Assembly: GCA_025201375.1 (NCBI GenBank) | Contig: JAIWZP010000023.1 | Coordinates: 430,086 to 494,085 of the forward strand | DNA length: 64,000 nucleotides | Direction of reading: 5' to 3' | Source: Gongronella butleri | Lineage: Eukaryota; Mucoromycota; Mucoromycetes; Mucorales; Cunninghamellaceae | Shown: one piece after another, positions 1 through 12,988 of the stretch | Position numbering within the stretch: position 1 is the stretch's first letter | Layout of the letters: each line of letters opens with the position of its first letter | Program-made: the position numbers and the translations under genes | The notes under the pieces: generated by a model | What the model was told of the DNA's origin: nothing | What the model saw: the letters and a program-made list of their open reading frames with translations, nothing else | Database searches by the model: none

Positions 1-81
1 TTCCCTTCCCCATTCCTTTCACTTTTTCCCTCTCCCTCTCTTGTCTCCCCCCCTTTTTTTATACACTTTTCTTTGCCAACG

Positions 82-3000
82 ATGAAGGGGCTGAAGCTGA
101 AGAAAAGCGCGCCCGGTGTGTCGACGGAGCAGCGCAGTATTTATGTCAACATGACGCTGCCAGCAGACGAATTGGACGATTATGAGCAGCCCCTGCGGTC
201 GTACGTTGGCAACAAGATCCGGACGGCCAAGTACACGTGGTACACGTTCTTGCCCAAGAATCTGTTTGAGCAGTTTCGAGGCATTGCGAATCTGTATTTT
301 TTGTTTTTGGTGATTTTGCAAATGTTTCCGCAATTCAGCACGTCGGCGTCGCCCATTCTCGTGATTTTGCCGCTTGCCGCGATTCTTGTGCTGACGGGCG
401 CCAAGGACGCGTTCGAGGACAATAAGCGGCACAAGACGGATCAGGGCGTGAACAAGGCGGTCACGTACACGTTGTCGCAATGGACCAATGTGAATGTGCC
501 TGTGTACAAGGTGGCGCGGTGGCGCCGCTGGCTCAATGCGTTGAAAAAGGTGCTCACGTCGCCCTTTAAGCGCAAAAAGAGCAGCTACATTGACGACGAC
601 GACGATCCATTTGCGCTCAGCCGCATGAACACGCAACAAACGACCATTTCCACCACATCGACGCTGCATCCGCTTCCTGTGAGCCATAGTAACCATAGCA
701 ACCAGCCAATGGACGTGCCTCCCATGTCGCCACAGCCTCAATCGCCCATCTCATCTTTGCGCCAGACCATCCGATCGAGCACAACGTCATTCACGCGTGT
801 TTTCCAGCGCGACAGCCCGTACCGGCCGGGACTTGTGCCGCATTCGGTACTGAAAAAGAAGAAGAGCAAATCCAAAAAGAAATTGGATGCCGATGCGATC
901 CGCCGTGCACGCCGGCGGCGTGATATCGACAAACGATGGAAGCGCACACTATGGCAAGACTTGCAAGTGGGCGATTTCGTGTATTTGCGCAACAATGACG
1001 CGGTGCCTGCGGATATTGTGGTGTTGTCGAGCTCTGAGCCTGATGGCCTGTGCTATGTGGAAACGCAAAATTTGGATGGCGAGACCAATTTGAAAATCAA
1101 GCGCGGCTTGCAGGCCACGAGCGACATCCAGCGACCCGAGGATTGCGACCATTGCAGCTTTTACATCGATTCAGAGCCGCCACATGCCAATTTGTACACA
1201 TACAATGGCGTGCTTAAATGGCGTGTCGGCCGCCAAGATCAGCAAGCGTCCGACGACGACGACGAAAACGACGACGATGATGAAGACGATGCCTATAGCA
1301 AGTGGTCCGCCCCCGGGTCGCCACCCACGCCAATGCCACAACGCCAGCCATTGGTCGCCAAGCCGCCTGCGGTTGCAGCTGCCGAGAAATCCGCCAATGA
1401 CGACCCCGTCGCCCACGAAAAAACCGAAGCCATCACCAGTAGCAATATCCTGCTGCGCGGCTGCGTCGTGCGCAACACCGACTGGATTATTGGCCTCGTG
1501 CTCTTCACCGGCAACGAGACGAAAATCATGCTCAATTCCGGAAAAACGCCCAGCAAGCGCAGCAAAATGGAAAAGGCCACAAATCCTCATGTAAAAATCC
1601 CCCCGGTCGTGGACACCACCCGTTCCTGACGCGAAACAATTGTGCTCATCTCATCTTCCCCTTTTTTTTATTATCCAGGTGATTGCCAATTTCGTGCTCT
1701 TGTTCGTGCTTTGCATGATTTGTTCCGTTGCCGCAAGCATTGTCTTTTCTGGCAACAATTCTGCCACGCTCTTTGAGTTCCGCAGCGACGAGAGTGCCGT
1801 CATGGCCGGTTTTATGATGTTTTGGTAAATCCATTCATTTTTTTTTTTTTTTGGTAGTGCGCAACAGGGCCACTCATTTTTTTCTTTTTTTTTTTTTTTT
1901 ACGCGCAGGACGACCCTGGTGATTTATCAAAACATCATCCCCATCTCACTCTACATCTCTGTGCAAATCGTCAAGACCGCGGCGGTAAAAAAAAAAAAAA
2001 AAAAAAAAAATTGAAAAATGAAGAGAAAATGGGGGAAAAGGCGAAAATCGCAAAACTCATGCTCTTTTCAATTCCATTTTCAAATTGAAAATAGGCATAT
2101 TTCATCCATTCGGACATTGACATGTACAATGATCGGCTGGACCAGCCGTGTATACCCAAGACATGGAACATTTCCGACGATTTGGGCCAGATTGAGTACA
2201 TTTTCTCGGACAAGACGGGGACGCTAACGCAGAACATCATGGAGTTTCGGCGGTGCACGATTCACGGCGTGACGTACGGACTTGGCGAGACAGAGGCGTC
2301 ATTGGGCGCCAAGCAGCGCGAGAACAGCAGCAACGGTGTGTCCAAGATGGAAGAAGAAGCGGCCAGGCTTGCTGAAAATGCTGCGCTCGAGCGTGCACGC
2401 AAGGACATGATGCGCAAGCAAGGCGAGCTGTTTGAGCACCGATATGCGAATCCGCATTCTTCGTTTATCGACCCCAAGGTTTATGACGATTTGGCCAACA
2501 AGGACGCGCAATCGCAAGCGGTGATCCACTTTTTCTCTGCCTTGGCGTTTTGCCACACGGTGATTCCTGAAATCAATGACCCGGACAAGCCCGACGAGAT
2601 TGAGTACAAGGCGCAGTCGCCCGACGAGGCAGCATTGGTGGCGACGGCACGCGATGTTGGCTTTACATTTATGGCGCGCGAGCAAGACACCATTACGATT
2701 GACGCCATGGGCGAGCGGCGACAAATGACATTGCTGCAAGTGCTGGAATTCAACTCGACGCGCAAGCGCATGAGCGTGATTATGCGTGGTGCCGATGGCC
2801 AGGTTGTTTTGTTGTGTAAAGGCGCTGATTCCGTGATTTACGAGCGTCTTTCACCCTTGGACGACAAGGATGACATGGTCAATGACGACCACGTGGGTGT
2901 CAACGACGACGACATGGGTGCAAATGACAAAAATGACAAAAATGGTGAAAACGACGATGACCAGCGGCGCATCCGCGAGCAGACACTGCATGATCTCGCA

Positions 3001-5366
3001 AGATTTGCCAATGAAGGTCTGCGCACGCTTTGCATTGCGAGTCGCGTGTTGCCCGAGGCCGAGTATGCGGCGTGGGCCGTGCGTTACAAAGAAGCGTCGT
3101 CGGCCATCCACAATCGTGATGAACAGATTGAGCGCGTCTGCGAGGAAATCGAGCAACAATTGACACTGATTGGCGGCACGGCCATTGAAGACAAGCTGCA
3201 GGAGGGCGTCCCCGACACCATTGCCGTGCTCGCACGCGCAGGCATCAAAATCTGGGTGTTGACCGGCGACAAGATCGAAACCGCCATCAACATTGGCTTC
3301 GCCTGCAATTTGCTCACAAAGGAGATGCTGCTGCTCAGCGTCAATGCCCGCAGCGAGCAGGACACACTCGACCAGTTGCTCCGCTCACAAAATCAAGTCG
3401 ACGCCGCCGACGGACAGAAATGCGCATTGGTCATTGACGGCGAATCGTTGAAATACGCACTTGAGCCCCCCGTCAACCAGGCATTGCTGCGCCTCGGCAC
3501 CCAGTGCGTCGCCGTCATCTGCTGCCGCGTCAGCCCTATGCAAAAAGCAAAAGTCGTCAATCTCGTGAAAAAGGGCCTCAAGGTCATGACCCTCTCCATT
3601 GGCGACGGCGCAAACGACGTGTCCATGATCCAGGAAGCCAATGTCGGCGTCGGCATCTCGGGCGAAGAAGGCCGCCAGGCCGTCATGGCCTCGGATTACG
3701 CCATTGCTCAATTCAGATATCTTGGCAAACTGCTGCTCGTCCATGGCAGATGGTCCTACTTGCGCACATCCGAAATGATCCTCACCTTTTTCTACAAAAA
3801 CATCATGTGGACACTCGTGCTCTTTTGGTATCAGCTCTTTTGCGGGTAAAAAAAAAAAAAAAAAATTGAAAAAAATTGAAAAAAATGTGAAAAATGGCTT
3901 ACCTTGCTTCTTTTTTTTCCAGTTTTACGGGCACAATGATGTTTGACTACTCGTACATTACTTTATACAACCTGGTGTTCACGTCACTACCATGTATTTT
4001 TGCGGGCGTGCTGGATCAAGACCTAAAAGCCAAATTTTCGTTCATGTACCCGCAATTGTACTTGATGGGCATCCGCAATGACAAGTTTAAAAAGTCGCGG
4101 TTCTATCTGACGGTGTTTGACGCGATTTACCAATCGGCCATCTGCTTTGGGGTGCCATACATGGTGTTTTTGGGCGGCAAGATGAGCAGCGGCGGGTACG
4201 ACACCGAGGGCGTGTTTGAGCTGGGCACGTTTATTGCCGGCATTGCCGTCGTTGTGGCCAATGCGCTCGTGGGCTTCACCATCTTTAGCTGGACATGGAT
4301 CATGGTGCTGGTCATCACGCTGTCGTCTGCCACGTTCTTCATCTGGACCGCCATTTATGCACGCATCATGACCTTCAATTTCTATGGCGAGGACATTCTC
4401 TTCCACGAGGCCGCCTTTTGGTTGTGTCTGGTCGTCACTTTTGTCATTTGCATGCTGCCACGCTACATCACAAAATATTATCTGCATATGCACCAGCCCT
4501 TTGACAATGACATTATTCGCGAGCTCGTCTTGTGCAAGCCCAGCAATGGTGCTGGGAATTCCTCGACATCGTCATCGTCGTCCCCCTCCAATTGGCGAAA
4601 GTCGTTGTCGCACGCCGCAGCCGCATCGCCCTTTTTTGGCAACAAGCGGCAAAACAAGCACCACCATCACCACCGCCACTCGCGCAGGCATCACTCGCAG
4701 CTGCCCACCGACGAGGAGATCACACTGACGCGCACCACCAGCGATCAATCCAGTATACCCGCCTTCAGCCAGATCACAACGTCCACCACCGCGCCCACAC
4801 GCGCGCCATTCATGCTCATGCGCCAAGACAGCCAGCCATCGTCCTTTGAGTACGATCTGGACGATCATCCGCATCCTTCCGCAAGCCATAGGGCCGCCGA
4901 TGGTGGCGTGACAACCCCATTGGCCGCCGTGTATTCGCGCAACGACCGATCTGTCATGAAGGCTACGGGCAATAGCTCCATCATGTACATGAATTCGGGC
5001 AAACGCGCCTCGTTCACCGGGTTTGCGTATTCGTCCGACGACGCATCTGCCTTTGATGCGTATCGCACGGCCGTTTACCGAGGAAGGCGCTCCAGCAACA
5101 CGTCTCTCGACGATCCCGCCTTTTTCAACGCCAATGCCACCACCACCAATCTCACGTCCTCTGGCATCACCTCCAGCGATTGGATGCCTCTGCACGAATT
5201 CAAGCTGCGTCGCTACGAGACCGCGCCCGAGCCACATCAAACCGCCAAAAAATCGTCCTCACACTCATCCAGCTTGCAATGGATGCGCGCCGTCAAGGAT
5301 CGCATCACACCGTCAAGCTCAAAGCACTCTATGGACAACCACGAGCTGATTGACGTCACGCTCTAA
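82..5366 (+). CDS. DNF1: P4-type phospholipid-translocating ATPase (Dnf1/Dnf2 class flippase)
   Basis: Five exons: 82-1590, 1679-1824, 1909-1984, 2095-3845, 3923-5366, giving 1641 aa. The enzyme class moves phospholipids from the outer/lumenal to the cytosolic leaflet of plasma and endosomal membranes, usually with a Cdc50-type partner (family knowledge). Seen: an N-terminal RTAKYTWYTFLPKNLFEQ block before TM1-2 (about residues 50-110), the actuator motif DGETNLK (about 331), the phosphorylation motif DKTGTLTQN with catalytic Asp near 616 (codon 2209-2211), KGADS, TGDKIETA and GDGANDVSMIQ, then the C-terminal membrane block. The NISDDLGQIEYIFSDKTG and QSPDEAALVATARDVGF wording fits Dnf1/2 better than Drs2. 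All joins keep frame and rebuild conserved blocks across introns. Oddities are a long acidic/Ser-rich insert between DGETNLK and the exon 1 end, and a 250-aa His/Ser/Thr-rich cytosolic tail. ATG at 82 begins MKGLKLKKS; the in-frame TTG upstream is not needed. AATAAA lies at 5519-5524. Confidence 0.93.
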
Positions 5367-5954
5367 CGTCTTTTTTTTTATTTTTCTCGCATCAACCTTT
5401 TTTTCTCTTTTTTTTCTCGTGTTTATCCTCCACCCCACCATCCTTTTTTTCCCTTTCATTGCTCTTTTTCCTTCATAGATGCCCTTTTTCGCTATCTTCC
5501 TCCTGTGTATTGTGTTTAAATAAAAATTGTCTTCATTTTCCTCTTGAAAAAAAAAAAAAAAAATTAATGCAACGCGTCCAGCAACTCCGCTACGCATTAT
5601 TGTAGCATTATTAATTTGAATAATGACCAGGCTTGCCAAAAACAATAAAATGACAATGCTTTTCAAGACTGCCGCATGGATACTGTAATAGCCAAATGCC
5701 GATGTGGGCAAGATCCAAATTCTGCCAGCGCTTCACGCTGTCTAAAAATCATTTTGCGCGTTTGTTTCTCGCCGGCGAGAAGATGTTGGCTAATGCGCTT
5801 TCAGAGACCAAAGGGCCGTGAATTGACAGGCGTGGCGATCTCATCGGAGCCGGGATAATGACCTTGGTGAGAAACGAAACGAACCGGCGGATGAGGATGA
5901 CAAGGGCGATTCGACGGCCGACGTCATTCCCAAGTCAATATCCATGCCGGGCAG

Positions 5955-6600
5955 TGCAGAGGATGACGCGGGTGACATGACTGCTGGGCACTTTCCTTTC
6001 GCTTCGTGCCTGCAGGCTGCCTTGGCAGGACTCGTTTGCTCTTGTTCCTAACAATGACCGTGCTTGCAAGTTTTTCAGACATCGAGCACCATGAGCAATG
6101 CAGGCATGTCCGTAATCAGTATTTTGATGTCCTTGAATGAGCAAGGGGGATGTTCAGCGTCACAATTTGCACCGTAGCGTGGATGAATGGCGCTGAGCAC
6201 ACAATGAGGTATGATACTGTAGAAGGCGACGCAAAAGCCGGTGACCTGAATGCCCATGCAGCCGCGCGTATGGCTTTGGCGCATAAAACACCGACGCGTT
6301 ATAAATCCAAGGCGATTCCGTACCGATTGATGCTTTTAAATGGCTTTATTTCGCCGTATCCGTGTGTCATGGCCACGTGGGCAACTTCGTCGCGCTGGAT
6401 ACAGATGTCGGGTCGGCCGTTGAACGCGTCAATCTTGATATCTGTGCCCTCGAGGGCCTTTGTATTGGTATAATACTGTAGAAGATTATCTGGCAGCTGT
6501 GATCAATGAATAATGATTCCAAGAGCGCTACAACGTAGAATTGAGCAAACGTTGACTCGCTAATGGGATTTTGCGTGGGCACGTCGGGCAGGCGGTCCAT
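5955..6600 (-). pseudogene. Decayed member of a Mucoromycota-type uncharacterised family
   Basis: Reading leftward from an ATG at 6600, one frame gives SESTFAQFYVVALLESLF. A second frame then gives GTDIKIDAFNGRPDICIQ followed by HGYGEIKPFKSINRYGIALDL and a TAA where the family usually has Leu. Other frames continue with AFQVTGFCVAFY-like and VQIVTLNIP-like blocks. The order RPD, then GEIKP, then LDL, then GF-x-V-x-FY matches a large family of uncharacterised proteins I recall from Mucorales genomes. The RPD...ExK spacing resembles a PD-(D/E)xK nuclease core (inference). At least two frameshifts and one stop show it is dead. Two copies of TTCTACAGTATYATACC (about 6210 and 6470, on the minus strand) lie within it. 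The family assignment is from memory. Confidence 0.5.
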
Positions 6601-7894
6601 GTACAGTTTAATTGCCTTGGTACTGTAATCTTCCTTTCGTGCTCGCCTACTACATCAAGGATCAATTGCGCAAGGCGGCGCGGCGCCGCCTCGACTGAAC
6701 ATGATCAAGTTCTAAACGGTATTTTAGGTGTCAGCAGGCGTGCAGAAACTCGCGGTAATATCTAAATTTGCGTGTCCAATTGCTACTGTACATTTTGAGT
6801 ATTTTGCGAATTGGCTCAAATTTTGCTTTTTGCTCTAATGTACATTAAATGCTTCAAAAACTGCTTGAATAAACATTTTGTTCCACCGGCCAATGCAAAA
6901 TTTATTTTAGAATCAAATAGAGTACTCACACGATGGCGTCTGTAAACTTAATAAAATTTCGAGGGAATTGCTGCTCTTTGCGACATTTTGGGTCTTTGGC
7001 TGATTTTGATTTTTGGCAAGAAATCTGCGATTTTTTTATTTATTTTTTTTTTGCTTTTTTTTCGTTGAGGCACTTTTTTTTACAAGTAACTCTGGATCAA
7101 TCATTTGGAATCTCTAGCCACGACTACCGGTATGTCACAAAAAGTGCAAACATTGCTTTAACCCTCACGTTTTTGCATTCCCATTGCCATGGATGGCGTG
7201 GCTGTCGTGACATACTGTACACTACTATCATATCACTTCCAGGTTCTTGTGCTTGAGGTCTTTCTCACATTTTTCGGATTACCAGTAGGATTCGATTTGT
7301 ACGGCTAAATTTCTTAACGAGTAAAACGAATCGAATCTGACTCTTCTGATTCGGATTTGATGACTCACTACAGTAGCATATGATACTGTTGTAAGATTCG
7401 CTGTATGTATCATCATACTGTACTGTATACAGGTCATACAGCAGCAAAAGCAGCACTTCAAAAACACTGCGTCGTCACTGGCTCACTGCTCAAAAAATGA
7501 CAATGGAGGACAACAACTATTTTAAATTTAAAACGGCAATAATACAGTAATGCGTGGTGCGTGTTTCGCCTACCTATTGTCCTGATATTTTGTGTCGACC
7601 GTGCGACGCCCGTATCGCTCCTGGCTGGCCAAGTACAAAAGCAAAGAACAAAGCTGGCTGCATGATACTGTATTCCGAGCAGCCCCTTTTAGGCAGAGCG
7701 CTGCATGCTTGGTGGTTTTCGAGCGACGATGATTGGCGATCCGAGAGTAGTGTCACGGAACGTGCAGCTGCATCACGCACCCTTGCTAGCTACCGTATCG
7801 CCTATCGGTGCCTATTTTGGCCAGCAACAACCAAGCCTAGCATCACAATACATACTCTGTCAACGAACCCACTTGTCGCTCATACAGTATGTCT

Positions 7895-7975
7895 CCAGAA
7901 TTTTTTTTACAGCTTGCTTCTTGCCCGCCAATGAAACTTGCGTCACGGCGTAAACTACAGTATAGCCCAGTGCTC
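7895..7975 (-). pseudogene. Short coding remnant shared with 25456-25520
   Basis: The minus strand reads YAVTQVSLAGKKQAVKKILE. The segment at 25456-25520 reads YAVTQVSLTGEQAVKKFLD in the same orientation. Nucleotide identity is high through GCGTCACGGCGTAA. Preservation at both DNA and protein level suggests two fragments of one lost gene or mobile-element protein. No function is recognised. Confidence 0.4.
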
Positions 7976-7984
7976 AAGACGGAG

Positions 7985-10440
7985 CACCCGCCCGATTTTT
8001 TTGGATTCGAAAATGCTAAAAGCCGCCTATTTGTACTGTTTTGCATTCATCCGTCCGTCTGCATGGTCGACCCCTCTCAAAAACAACTGCATCGCTTTCA
8101 GCGCAAAATTTGCAACAAAAAAACTTAAACCTCCAAAGCGCTACGACCACATTTGAAAAATTCAGGGGTCACTCAGGGGTCACACATTTCAATCTCAGAA
8201 AATGCCAAATTTGGGAAAATTCGAACTCCGAGTGATCAATGCGTCCCAAACAGGTAATTCCGACAATTTTCTATTGGCAGACAAAATGACAGATCGCCCC
8301 AACGCAAGAAAAAAGCCCAAAGAGTGACGCATGAACGGCGATCGACTGAGAAAAGTACCTACTTTGGTCAAGATTTTTTTGCAAAAATTTAAGGTTTGAC
8401 GCTTCCAAATTAAGGTGCGTAAGTTGCATGGAATTTTTTTTTGTTCGTATTTTTTTATTTTTTTATTTGGCACATTTTTGTGCGCTGAGTGGGCTGCACG
8501 CTGGTGAAATGACCGATGCCAAAAGTTAAAACCCAAGGTAGTAGCGCGCTGCAAGTCTCCCATTAGATGCTTTGCTCCATGTTTGTTAGTACAGTAAAAC
8601 TGGAATAAAAATCACACGTTTATTAGACCGTTGTCGACCAAATCGCGATCAAAGATTTTGATGGTAAAGTGAGTTTTCTCTGCGAGTTTTAGCCATCCAT
8701 CGATGAAACTGGTCTCATCATTCGATACTGTAGAGATGTAAGAAGTGCCTTCGACACGTTACGTAAAAGTGCCGTGTGTTGTCCAATCAGTTACTGTACC
8801 GAGAACATCGAGGTTGAAGATTTTTGAAATGTTTGAACGGCTTTCATCACAAGTGTACAAAAAAGGTCATCATGCATCGGGCAAATAAACATTCTGGAAA
8901 TGACGTCCAAGCGCGTTTCTTTCGAATGGTGTGAGTCAGTTTCGTCCCGATCCACGAAATATTATTTCGAAAGCCACTGCTGAATTTGTGAAAATATCGA
9001 TATTTACAAGGATTCATCTGCGCAACGACTCAACTGACCTCTGGTTTTCAACGCTGTGTTGAAAAGAGACGCGACGAAACGGCCTACAGTAATGAAAAGT
9101 TTTAAAGACGACCCACTCATGATTTGTATTGTTGTTTAATATTGGATTTGTGAAAATCGCTATTTTTTTTGGGATTTTATAGTATGATAGACGCGCCGAA
9201 AAGTGGCAAAAAATTGGAGGCAATCAATTTATGATTTGCGGTGGTCCGCCGTACGCACAGTACTGTGCTGTACAGTAGGTACTGTACAACAGTAACAATA
9301 CCTACTGTAGGATTTCATGTGAAATTCGTGAAACGATGCACGACGTCTCGACAACAGGAGGCTGATCGCCTTTAGGCTTTTTATTTTTTTTATGAAAAGA
9401 GAAGCCATGAAATATGATGAAATGCGTAATAATATGATATACAGTATGACTGTGGTAGGTTTATTACAGTATGAAATTATGATAGTGATGATCCAAGTAT
9501 GATGCATTGATGAGAAAAAGGAAAAACGCGTATGAAAAAGTATTATTATTACGTATTTTGACACTGATTCAATGATATTTTTCACAATGTAGCAAAAAAT
9601 GCCAATTTCGAGATTCCTCAAGACCGAGCGATCCGTTACAGTATCATATACAGCTTACTGTATTGAACTGCTTGTTAGTTGTTACAGTATTTAAGCAATT
9701 CTCTTTCAAAAGCGTCCACCACTCACAAGGAGCTGCGGTCACGGCAGGTTCGTGAGCAAGGACAGTGTTTGAAAATTGCGAACTTTTCAAGGAGTAGAGT
9801 TTTGGATTTGAATATGATATGATAATGAGAAATATAGGTTCTCAAATCACCACGCCATTCAACCACACTCTAAATAAGTAAAGCACCCCAATCACCAAAA
9901 AAAAAAAGACCCAGGAATGCATTGACTGGTTTTGGCGAAAACCGCATTTTTCCTAAGTTAGAGCTACTTTTCATTGCAATATACAATGCTACAGTATCTT
10001 GATGAGGACAGGCCACAACGCCTTGAAAGTGGTATCATCGGGAAGGGCATAGCCTGGCGCATTCGTTGACATCGGTGTGTATAAAAAGGCAACAATATTG
10101 CCACGATTTAAAAACACCTTGCTTTAGGGGCATTTGCAATTCTTGAAAAATCGTGCTGAAACCGAGTTGCCTGCTCGCTGGTCGCTGCGCTCATCAATTT
10201 CATGAAACCAGAGCGTTTCTTGCTAATGGACGCGTCGGCGCGGCTCTTGGGCGCATCTGTGCTGCGCAACTCGCAGGAAACTTTAAACTACTGTAAAATC
10301 GTCGTCCATTGGCCGACAACAAGTCGATGGACCATGCTTGGTTTTGGACTCTCCCGTCGTTTCTACGTCTGTTATTTCCTGCGTGTAAGTTTGACATCAT
10401 TCTGAGAACCCAAATTTTCAGTGACCAATTTTTGATTTGC
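7985..10440 (+). repeat. Dispersed non-coding repeat R1, copy A
   Basis: Long gapped similarity to 49285-51344 (same strand), to 39430-40700 (first part inverted) and to 57380-58790. Shared landmarks, in order: CCCGATTTTTTTGGA, TCTGCATGGTCGACCC-like, CAAAGCGCTACGACC, GTCACTCAGGGGTCAC, CATCCATCGGGC-like, GGATTCATCTGCRCAA, and near the end CGCCACGCCATTCAACC and CGCCTTGAAA. No open frame persists across copies, so this looks like an old non-autonomous or fully decayed element. Termini are not defined; identity falls gradually at both ends. Confidence 0.65.
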
Positions 10441-10801
10441 GCATTGCAGGCGCCCCAATGACTGGGGTCCTCTGCAAAGCTCGTTTTTTTGGGCTTGTCT
10501 TTTCATGTTGGCGTGCGTTTCGGGGCCTAGCATCGCCTGGCTGGTGAAATTTAGGCCGATTTGCTTCTAAAAATGATTTTATAAAGAACTCTTCTGATTA
10601 ATGCGTAAAAGTTATCTTCAAGTTTGCTCAATGCCGGCTGCGGCACAACCGTGGTGGCAAAAGTGGTCGTTTGGTCGGATTTGGGTCTCCGCTCTTTCCG
10701 TTGTCCCTCTTTTTCACCTTTTTTTTGTTTCCTTCACGTCGTTGCCGTGTTGACCCCGCTCTGCAGCCGCCCTCTGTACATAGCGTTGCTGATACCGCGT
10801 C

Positions 10802-11858
10802 ATGAAAAATATCCACACACACTCGACACTGCAGCCGTTCCTGATCTTGGCCAAGAATGTCAAGGGCGCCGCCAATGCCAAGTTCATTTCAGATGTTCTT
10901 GCGGCCCCTGGCGTTTACGTTTTCTCAGAATTGTATGAAGCGCCCACTGTCAAGGACGTAAGTACTCGACACGCTCACGCGCTCGGACGGCACGGGCCCA
11001 ACTCATAAAAAATGGGGTCTTTTGTGCTCACTTTTTGATTTTTTTTCTCATTTTTGGACGTGTTTCAGGCGTCTGCCCTACCCGAGGTCCAGCCCTATTA
11101 TACCTTACTGCGCTGCTTTTTGTACGGGACGTACAGCGACTATATGAGTAAGGCTTCGAGCGTGTCGATGCGCCGAAATTCACGCCTCATTGGCTTTTTT
11201 CCTCATTTGTTCTAGGCAAAGCATCTGAATTACCCGCGCTGACACCCGCGCAAGCCAAGAAATTGAAGCAGCTGTCGATTGTCACGCTGTCTGAGAACAA
11301 CAGGGTATGGGGTTTGAGCGAGAATTGGTGGGAAAAGCGAGTATTTACGTGTTTTTGTCTTTTTTTTTTTTTTTTGTTTAGACATTGAGTTACGATGAAT
11401 TGCGACGCCAATTGTACATGGAGACGGTGCGCGACCTTGAAGATTTGATCATTGATGCGATTTACCAGGGCGTTTTGACGGGCAAGCTTGACCAGCGCAA
11501 GCAAATGTTGCTTGTGGATGACACGATGGGTCGCGATCTGCGCCCTGAGCAGCTGGACGGGATGATTGAGCATCTTGCGACATGGACGAACCAAGTGGCC
11601 AAACTGGGCCAGGCTTTGGAGAGCCAGATCACGCAAATCGGTCAGACGATGGCGCAAAACGACCACGACCGCGCCGCGTATGAAGAGCAGATCGAAAAGG
11701 CGCGCAAGGACGCGCACCAAAAGGTGGCCTCAGGCAGCAATCGCAAGGACCCGCTGCCGCGCGGCGTCGACGATTATTACGACTCGCCCGAGTACATTGA
11801 GCGCGGCCGCGCCAAGAAGCGCCAGACCATTGGCAAGCCGCGCAAGCAAAAACAATAA
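10802..11858 (+). CDS. CSN7: COP9 signalosome complex subunit 7 (PCI domain)
   Basis: Four exons: 10802-10957, 11069-11147, 11216-11304, 11382-11858; 266 aa. CSN7 is a PCI-domain scaffold subunit of the COP9 signalosome, which removes NEDD8 from cullin-RING ligases in nucleus and cytosol (family knowledge). Diagnostic blocks seen: FLILAKNVKGAANAKFI, LAAPGVYVFSELYE, FLYGTYSDY, ALTPAQAKKLKQLSIVTL, YMETVRDLEDLIIDAIYQG and TGKLDQRKQMLLVD, all collinear with animal CSN7. The PCI/winged-helix core covers roughly residues 40-175. A helical, charged tail follows and ends in a basic KKRQTIGKPRKQKQ-like stretch. Donors are GTAAGT, GTAAGG and GTATGG; acceptors are preceded by T-runs. A C-terminal basic tail of this kind may be a nuclear localisation signal (inference). 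Confidence 0.93.
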
Positions 11859-12988
11859 AAAACGCGGTCTTTTTTTTCTAAGTCCATTTGTCCATTTGTT
11901 TTGAGCATGTCATGGCGAGAAAAGAGGATTGGAATGACGCATTGTAGGTCAAACGACGCGTTGATGGCCAAACGACGCGTCAATTCATCGACGAGCGCGT
12001 CCATTGGGCTTGTGAAACGGGGTGGATGACGTAAAAATAAACATGTTGCACACGTCGATAATGCATTCCGCTTACCAGATACTAAATGAGCGGAATTGGT
12101 TGACTCCACGACGGCGTTTCCCGCGCAGAATTGCGTCCTTTTTTTGGGGATGGGGAGAGAAGCAGCGAGTGCGGGGGACATGCACCACTCGGGAACAAAG
12201 ATCGAGTCGCCACGCGAGGCCCGCGGCCCAAATAATGGGCTTGCTCCAGGGAACCCGATGACGCATGCCATGTTATTCACTAAAAAAGGCAATGCCATTG
12301 GCCGAGCGCCGATGGCGACGTTTGCAATCTCAGGGACAAATTGAACCCGCGCGCAACCTTGATCTGCCTCCGGGGGTTCCTTTTTTTTTTCTCCCAAAAA
12401 AACAAAAACTTGTCGTTTTTGCTTGGCGAGTAAGGGGGGATTCATCAGCATGCAGCCCCATGAATCTAAAATCGTGGCTTGCTCAGCCCTGGCCGTTGGT
12501 AATCAGGTTGCACCGAGCAAGCGACAAAAAAAAAAAAAAAAAAAAAAGGGTTGGGTGGGGCCAGAGATGATGTCAAAATGAAACGAGTGTTGAGGTCCAG
12601 CAAGGCCATAATCAACTGGAACGGGCGTGATTGGTCTTTCGATGCGCAGAAGGATGGCAAATGGCGCCTGTGTCACCTTCTGCAATTGGCATAGCCAGCA
12701 TCCCCCTTTCCCCTTCCAAGCAACCCTTTCTCTATTTCGCCTCCTTTTTTTTTTTGTTTCTGCTCTCTTTCTTGCTTTTTTTCTCTCTCTCTCTCTCTCT
12801 TTCAATTCTTTTTCCATCTCTTTTTTTCCTTCCATCTTGTGACGTCGGGCCCGCCTTTTTGTAGAGTGATTTTTGCTTCTCCCAATCCCTATAAAAGCCC
12901 CTGATTTCCTTCTGACCGTTTCCTTTTTGTCCGCCCCCCTTTCCCTTCCTTTTTATTTTTATTGTTCAATTTGCAACCTTTTGTCACC
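11859..12988. other. Intergenic region, promoter of the methyltransferase gene
   Basis: About 1.1 kb with no supported gene. An open minus-strand frame overlapping the CSN7 end (to about 12451) has no recognisable domain. The right end holds a long pyrimidine-rich stretch (12700-12970), a CRE-like TGACGTCG at 12840, CCAAT at 12882 and a TATA box at 12890. Confidence 0.6.
12890..12897 (+). promoter_or_regulatory. TATA box of the methyltransferase gene
   Basis: TATAAAAG about 100 bp upstream of the ATG at 12989, preceded by CCCAATCCC at 12881-12889 and by TGACGTCG at 12840-12847. Spacing fits a core promoter. Whether a CRE-binding factor acts here is untested. Confidence 0.5.

Larger units (their letters stand above)
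5367..10801. other. Gene-poor, repeat-rich block
   Basis: No intact gene is supported across 5.4 kb. The block holds a decayed gene on the minus strand (5955-6600), a copy of the dispersed non-coding repeat R1 (7985-10440), a short remnant shared with 25.5 kb (7895-7975) and more than twenty TACAGTA/TACTGTA heptamers. Base composition is more A/T-rich than the flanking genes and every reading frame is short or broken. Confidence 0.75.

Noticed and set aside
11777..12451. 224-codon minus-strand frame after CSN7
   Set aside because: Overlaps the CSN7 end in antisense, no recognisable motif, no promoter features on that strand.
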